Assembly (NCBI GenBank): GCA_963834855.1
Contig: CAWIDH010000012.1
Location: 3,624-67,623, forward strand
Direction of reading: 5' to 3'
DNA from: DATJKD01 sp963834855
GTDB lineage: Bacteria > Pseudomonadota > Gammaproteobacteria > Steroidobacterales > Steroidobacteraceae
DNA: 64,000 bases
Under the pieces are notes generated by a model. The model did not search any database, was not told the origin of the DNA, and saw only the letters and a list, made by a program, of their open reading frames with translations. This document shows, in pieces, positions 60,454-64,000 of this stretch (its first letter is position 1; each line of letters begins with the position of its first letter). Position numbers and translations under genes: made by a program.

Positions 60454-62469
60454 ATGACGAGATCGATCATCGGACCTGCGCAGCGGTTGGCAGCCTGGCT
60501 CGCGGTCCTGCCCAGGTCACGCAAGCGATTGCTGATGGTCGCGGCCGACATCGTCTGCGTTCCTGCAGCGCTCTCGACTGCGGTATGGCTCAAGCAGGGG
60601 ACTGCACCCGATGCCTACGGCCCCGAGCCATGGCTGTATCTCGCCGCGCTGTGTACCAGCCTCCCGGTGTTCGTAAGGCTTGGCTTGTACCGGGCGGTGA
60701 TGCGGTTTGCAGGCTCAAAAGTCGTCGGCGTCGTGTTCGCGGGTGTCACCGTTTCCGTGCTCTTCCTCGGAGGCATCAACGAGCTGTTCTCGACCGAGGC
60801 ACTGCCGTGGGAAACCTTCGCGATTTACTGGGCGGTCGCACTCGTTTACGTCGGGGGCAGTCGCCTGCTGGTCCGGCACGTGCTGTATGCGCGAAAGCCT
60901 GGCGCGGCACGCGTGGTTATCTATGGAGCCGGGACAGCGGGCGCACAGGTCGCAAACGCGCTGCGCAGCGGGGGCCGCTTCGAGCCGGTGGCGTTTCTCG
61001 ACGACGATGCGTCGCTCAGGAACAGCGTGGTTGCAGGGATCCGGGTCTTCAGCCCCGCGGAACTCCCGCAGCTGGTCGAGTCGAGGAACGTCGACGTAGT
61101 GCTGCTCGCGCTGCCCTCGCAGTCCCGGCAACTCAGGCAACGGATCATCAAGCGCATCGAACCGCTGCCAGTGCGGGTCATGACGGTACCGGACATCTCG
61201 GACCTTCTTGCCGGCGAGGCGCAGGTCGAGGACCTGCGCGACGTCGACGTTGCGGACCTGCTGGGCCGGGATCCGGTGTCACCGAACGAGCACCTGTTCG
61301 ACGCCTGCATCCGTGGCAAGGTCGTGATGGTCACCGGGGCCGGTGGATCCATCGGCTCGGAGCTCTGCCGGCAGATCCTGCGCAGTCGCCCGCGACGGCT
61401 GGTCCTGTTCGAGATGTCCGAACTGGCGCTTTACAGCATCGAGCAGGAGCTCGCGCGGCAGATGAAGCAGGATGGGCACAAGGTCGAGTTGACCGGTCTG
61501 CTCGGCAATGCGCACCACAAGTATCGGGTCCGGGAGATCATCCAGTCCTGCGAAGTACAGACGATCTATCACGCGGCAGCCTACAAGCACGTGCCGATTG
61601 TCGAGCACAACGTCATCGAGGGAATCCACAACAACGTGATCAGTACGTGGTACACGGGTGAAGCGGCGCTCGAGTGCGGCGTCGAGACGTTCGTGCTGAT
61701 CTCGACCGACAAGGCCGTGAACCCGACCAATGTGATGGGGGCGACGAAGCGCCTCGCCGAGATGGTGCTGCAGGGGTTGCATCATCGGGGTAGTCGCACG
61801 CGATTCTGCATGGTGCGGTTCGGCAACGTCCTCGAGTCGTCAGGCTCGGTCGTACCGCTGTTCCGCGAGCAGATCCGCCGGGGCGGCCCCGTCACGGTCA
61901 CGCACCCGGACGTGATGCGGTACTTCATGACCATTCCGGAAGCGGTGCAGCTCGTACTGCAGGCAGGGTCGATGGCGCAGGGCGGTGACGTCTTCGTTCT
62001 CGACATGGGCAAGCCGATTCGCATCGCCGAGCTCGCGCGCCGGATGATCAAGCTGTCGGGGTTCACCGTGCAGGAGGAGGGGAATCCGCAGGGCGACATC
62101 GCGATCGAGTTCACGGGTCTACGTCCGGCCGAGAAAATGTTCGAGGAGCTGCTGATCGGGAAGAACGTGACCGGAACCGAGCACCCGATGATTCTGAGGG
62201 CGGTCGAGCATTCACTGCCCTGGGACGAGGTACAGGTGCTGCTTCATGACCTGCTGGTCGCAATGGGCCAGTTCGACGTGCCGGGTGCCCGGAGGCTGCT
62301 GATTTCCGCTGTACGCGAATACCAGCCGGGACCGGAGGAAATTGACCTCGTCTGGAATCGACGCGACATCCAGCGGACGCTGCAATCGAAAGTCACGAGC
62401 ATCGAGACCCGCAGATTGCGTGGACGGCGTGAGGCCGGATCAGCGCCGGTCGCACCAGCGCCGGATTGA
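60454..62469 (+). CDS. wbpM: Membrane-anchored UDP-GlcNAc 4,6-dehydratase, WbpM/CapD family
   Basis: 671 residues, intact. The ATG at 60454 has GGGAG just upstream. Four N-terminal membrane helices (e.g. LLMVAADIVCVPAALSTAVW) are followed by a CoA-binding-like Rossmann region (VVIYGAGTAGAQVANALRSG). The catalytic SDR domain begins VVMVTGAGGSIGSELCRQIL. Active-site region: STDKAVNPTNVMGATKRLAE with the family-typical Met-x3-Lys. FCMVRFGNVLESSGSVVPLF and LRPAEKMFEELLIGKN complete it. It removes water from UDP-GlcNAc to give the 4-keto-6-deoxy sugar feeding QuiNAc, FucNAc or bacillosamine-type products. Large intact enzyme next to the divergent aminotransferase set. Confidence 0.93.
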   Translation: MTRSIIGPAQRLAAWLAVLPRSRKRLLMVAADIVCVPAALSTAVWLKQGTAPDAYGPEPWLYLAALCTSLPVFVRLGLYRAVMRFAGSKVVGVVFAGVTVSVLFLGGINELFSTEALPWETFAIYWAVALVYVGGSRLLVRHVLYARKPGAARVVIYGAGTAGAQVANALRSGGRFEPVAFLDDDASLRNSVVAGIRVFSPAELPQLVESRNVDVVLLALPSQSRQLRQRIIKRIEPLPVRVMTVPDISDLLAGEAQVEDLRDVDVADLLGRDPVSPNEHLFDACIRGKVVMVTGAGGSIGSELCRQILRSRPRRLVLFEMSELALYSIEQELARQMKQDGHKVELTGLLGNAHHKYRVREIIQSCEVQTIYHAAAYKHVPIVEHNVIEGIHNNVISTWYTGEAALECGVETFVLISTDKAVNPTNVMGATKRLAEMVLQGLHHRGSRTRFCMVRFGNVLESSGSVVPLFREQIRRGGPVTVTHPDVMRYFMTIPEAVQLVLQAGSMAQGGDVFVLDMGKPIRIAELARRMIKLSGFTVQEEGNPQGDIAIEFTGLRPAEKMFEELLIGKNVTGTEHPMILRAVEHSLPWDEVQVLLHDLLVAMGQFDVPGARRLLISAVREYQPGPEEIDLVWNRRDIQRTLQSKVTSIETRRLRGRREAGSAPVAPAPD

Positions 62470-62675
62470 GGTAGAAGCAGCCGGCCCGACGTTGCGGCCT
62501 GGTGCGGCGTTTGGTTTACGATGGGTGACGTGTCGTTACGGCGCCGACGCAGGGTGTTCCGCACCGGTAAATTGCGCGAAAGGCGCCGCGTTCGGCGACT
62601 TACCACTTGGCTGACATGCGATGCGACAACCGGCTGTCGTTGGCTACAAACAATAACTAAAGCAAAGGGTTAGCC
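62470..62675. other. Intergenic region upstream of ugd
   Basis: 206 bases, no gene. A small inverted repeat CGACAACCGGCTGTCG at about 62626-62641 and an A-rich stretch precede the ugd start. Promoter likely but not resolved. Confidence 0.35.
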
Positions 62676-64000
62676 GTGAAAGTTACCGTATTCGGTTCGG
62701 GTTACGTCGGCCTCGTCAGCGGCGCCTGTTTCGCCGACGCCGGCAACCAGGTGCTGTGCGTCGACATCGACGCGGACAAGGTAGCCCGGCTGCAGAAGGG
62801 CGAAATCCCGATCCACGAGCCCGGTCTCGAGCAGCTCGTCAGGCGCAACTCCGACAAGGGTCGCCTGAGGTTCACGACGGACGCGATCGAAGGTGTCCGG
62901 CACGGCCTGTTCCAATTCATCGCGGTGGGCACACCGCCCGAGGAGGACGGCTCCGCGGACCTCTCGCACGTGCTCGCCGTCGCCGAGATCATCGGCCGGC
63001 ACATGACGGAATTCCGCATCGTGGTGGACAAGTCCACGGTGCCGGTTGGCACCGCCGACAAGGTCCGCGAGCGCATCGAGCGCACGCTGGCGGCCCGCGG
63101 TGCGAAGGTCGAGTTCGACGTCGTGTCGAACCCGGAATTCCTCAAGGAAGGCGCGGCGGTAACGGACTTCATGAAGCCCGACCGCATCGTCGTCGGCACG
63201 GACAACCCGCGTACCGCGGAGCTCCTGCGATCCCTGTACGAGCCCTTCACCCGCAACCACGACCGCGTGATTGTCATGGACGTGCGATCGGCGGAGCTGA
63301 CCAAGTACGCGGCCAACGCGATGCTGGCCACCAAGATCAGCTTCATGAACGAGATGGCGAACCTGGCGGAGCGGATGGGCGCGGACATCGAGAAGGTCCG
63401 CCTCGGCATCGGCTCCGACCCTCGCATCGGTTACGCCTTCATCTACCCGGGCGCGGGCTACGGCGGCTCCTGTTTTCCGAAGGATGTCAAGGCGCTGGTG
63501 CACAGCGCGCGGGAGCACGATTTCGACGCGCGACTGCTGTCGTCGGTCGAGGCCGTGAACGCCCGGCAGAAACAGGTCCTGTTCCGCAAGATCCACGCGT
63601 TCTTCGGCGGCGACCTGCGGGGACGCACGATCGCACTGTGGGGGCTGGCCTTCAAGCCGAACACCGACGACATGCGCGAGGCGTCGAGCCGCGACCTGAT
63701 GGAGGCACTCTGGTCGGCCGGCGCGAGCGTGCGTGCCTACGATCCGGTCGCGATGGGCGAGGCGCGCCGCATCTACGGCGGGCGCGCCGACCTCGCGCTC
63801 GCCGAGACCGCGGAGCAGGCGCTCGAGGGCGCGGACGCGCTCGCGATCCTGACCGAGTGGCAGGAGTTCCGCAGTCCGGACTTCGACGTGATCCGCGAGC
63901 GACTGCGCGCGCCGGTCATCTTCGATGGCCGGAACCTGTACGATCCGGCCCTCGTGAAGAGCTTCGGCATCCGTTACTTCGCGATCGGCCGTGGCGAGCC
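62676..64000 (+). CDS. ugd: UDP-glucose 6-dehydrogenase (3' end outside window)
   Basis: At least 441 residues; the frame is open at the window edge, close to the normal C-terminus. GTG start at 62676 with AAAGGG upstream. N-terminal NAD motif VFGSGYVGLVSGACFADAGN, VGTPPEEDGSADL, STVPVGTADKVRER and NPEFLKEGAAVTDFMKPDRI. The catalytic cysteine lies in YPGAGYGGSCFPKDVKAL. The C-terminal UDP-binding domain includes LWGLAFKPNTDDMREASSRD. It oxidises UDP-glucose to UDP-glucuronate, the substrate of the epimerase at 19.8 kb. Intact in the visible part. Confidence 0.96.
   Translation, partial: MKVTVFGSGYVGLVSGACFADAGNQVLCVDIDADKVARLQKGEIPIHEPGLEQLVRRNSDKGRLRFTTDAIEGVRHGLFQFIAVGTPPEEDGSADLSHVLAVAEIIGRHMTEFRIVVDKSTVPVGTADKVRERIERTLAARGAKVEFDVVSNPEFLKEGAAVTDFMKPDRIVVGTDNPRTAELLRSLYEPFTRNHDRVIVMDVRSAELTKYAANAMLATKISFMNEMANLAERMGADIEKVRLGIGSDPRIGYAFIYPGAGYGGSCFPKDVKALVHSAREHDFDARLLSSVEAVNARQKQVLFRKIHAFFGGDLRGRTIALWGLAFKPNTDDMREASSRDLMEALWSAGASVRAYDPVAMGEARRIYGGRADLALAETAEQALEGADALAILTEWQEFRSPDFDVIRERLRAPVIFDGRNLYDPALVKSFGIRYFAIGRGE

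Overview
The window is a high-GC gammaproteobacterial chromosome segment. The gene order is the evidence: tRNA-Leu, tig, clpP, clpX, lon, hupB, tRNA-Val, tRNA-Asp, ppiD, then an mltD / yafS-like / rnhA / dnaQ neighbourhood. I cannot place it below class. Orders with this kind of synteny (Xanthomonadales, Chromatiales, Steroidobacterales) are plausible.

Layout. (1) 1-2003: 5' part of an unusual protein-kinase-like gene on the minus strand, running off the window. (2) 2.2-11.0 kb: protein quality-control block (trigger factor, ClpXP, Lon, HU, PpiD) with three tRNAs. Two hairpin repeats of one family sit after clpX and between ppiD and fabI. (3) 11.1-18.4 kb: fabI-mltD on minus, a gloB relic, then methyltransferase, rnhA, a WbpE-type sugar aminotransferase, dnaQ and nhaB on plus. 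(4) 18.5-30.7 kb: start of a surface-polysaccharide locus: WbpO/TviB dehydrogenase, UDP-glucuronate epimerase, pgi, Wzi, a large SLBB export protein, rmlACDB. (5) 30.7-39.06 kb: a lower-GC minus-strand O-antigen block (wzx fragment, methyltransferase, wzz, wzy, two GT2 enzymes, an IS3-split methyltransferase, two gene fragments, an IS630 scrap). (6) 39.1-45.5 kb: a pile of nested mobile elements: IS630 inside IS630, an IS66 remnant split by a group II intron, and an IS3 remnant. (7) 46.0-56.4 kb: plus-strand patchwork with a second wzx, an IS110 remnant, glycosyltransferases, a wbjBCD (fnlABC) UDP-L-FucNAc set with a hybrid junction, and an FkbM methyltransferase. (8) 56.5-60.0 kb: minus-strand set of DegT aminotransferase, HAD hydrolase, ATP-grasp and initiating sugar transferase. 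(9) 60.5-64.0 kb: wbpM-type dehydratase and ugd, which runs off the window.

Together regions 4-9 look like a Wzx/Wzy-dependent O-antigen or capsule locus. Predicted sugars are L-rhamnose (RmlABCD), L-FucNAc (WbjBCD), uronic acids (Ugd, epimerase, WbpO), and 4-amino-4,6-dideoxy-type amino sugars (WbpM plus aminotransferase). It appears assembled from several donor pieces, with insertion sequences at most joints.

Quality caveat. Many genes are split by single-base shifts, including the housekeeping genes lon, ppiD and dnaQ. Where the intended frame can be read, the shift is nearly always one extra base. Density rises sharply in 27.3-34 kb and 46-60 kb. I read this mainly as uncorrected insertion errors in the assembly, so most split genes are listed as CDS. 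Genes that are truncated or interrupted by an element are listed as pseudogenes.
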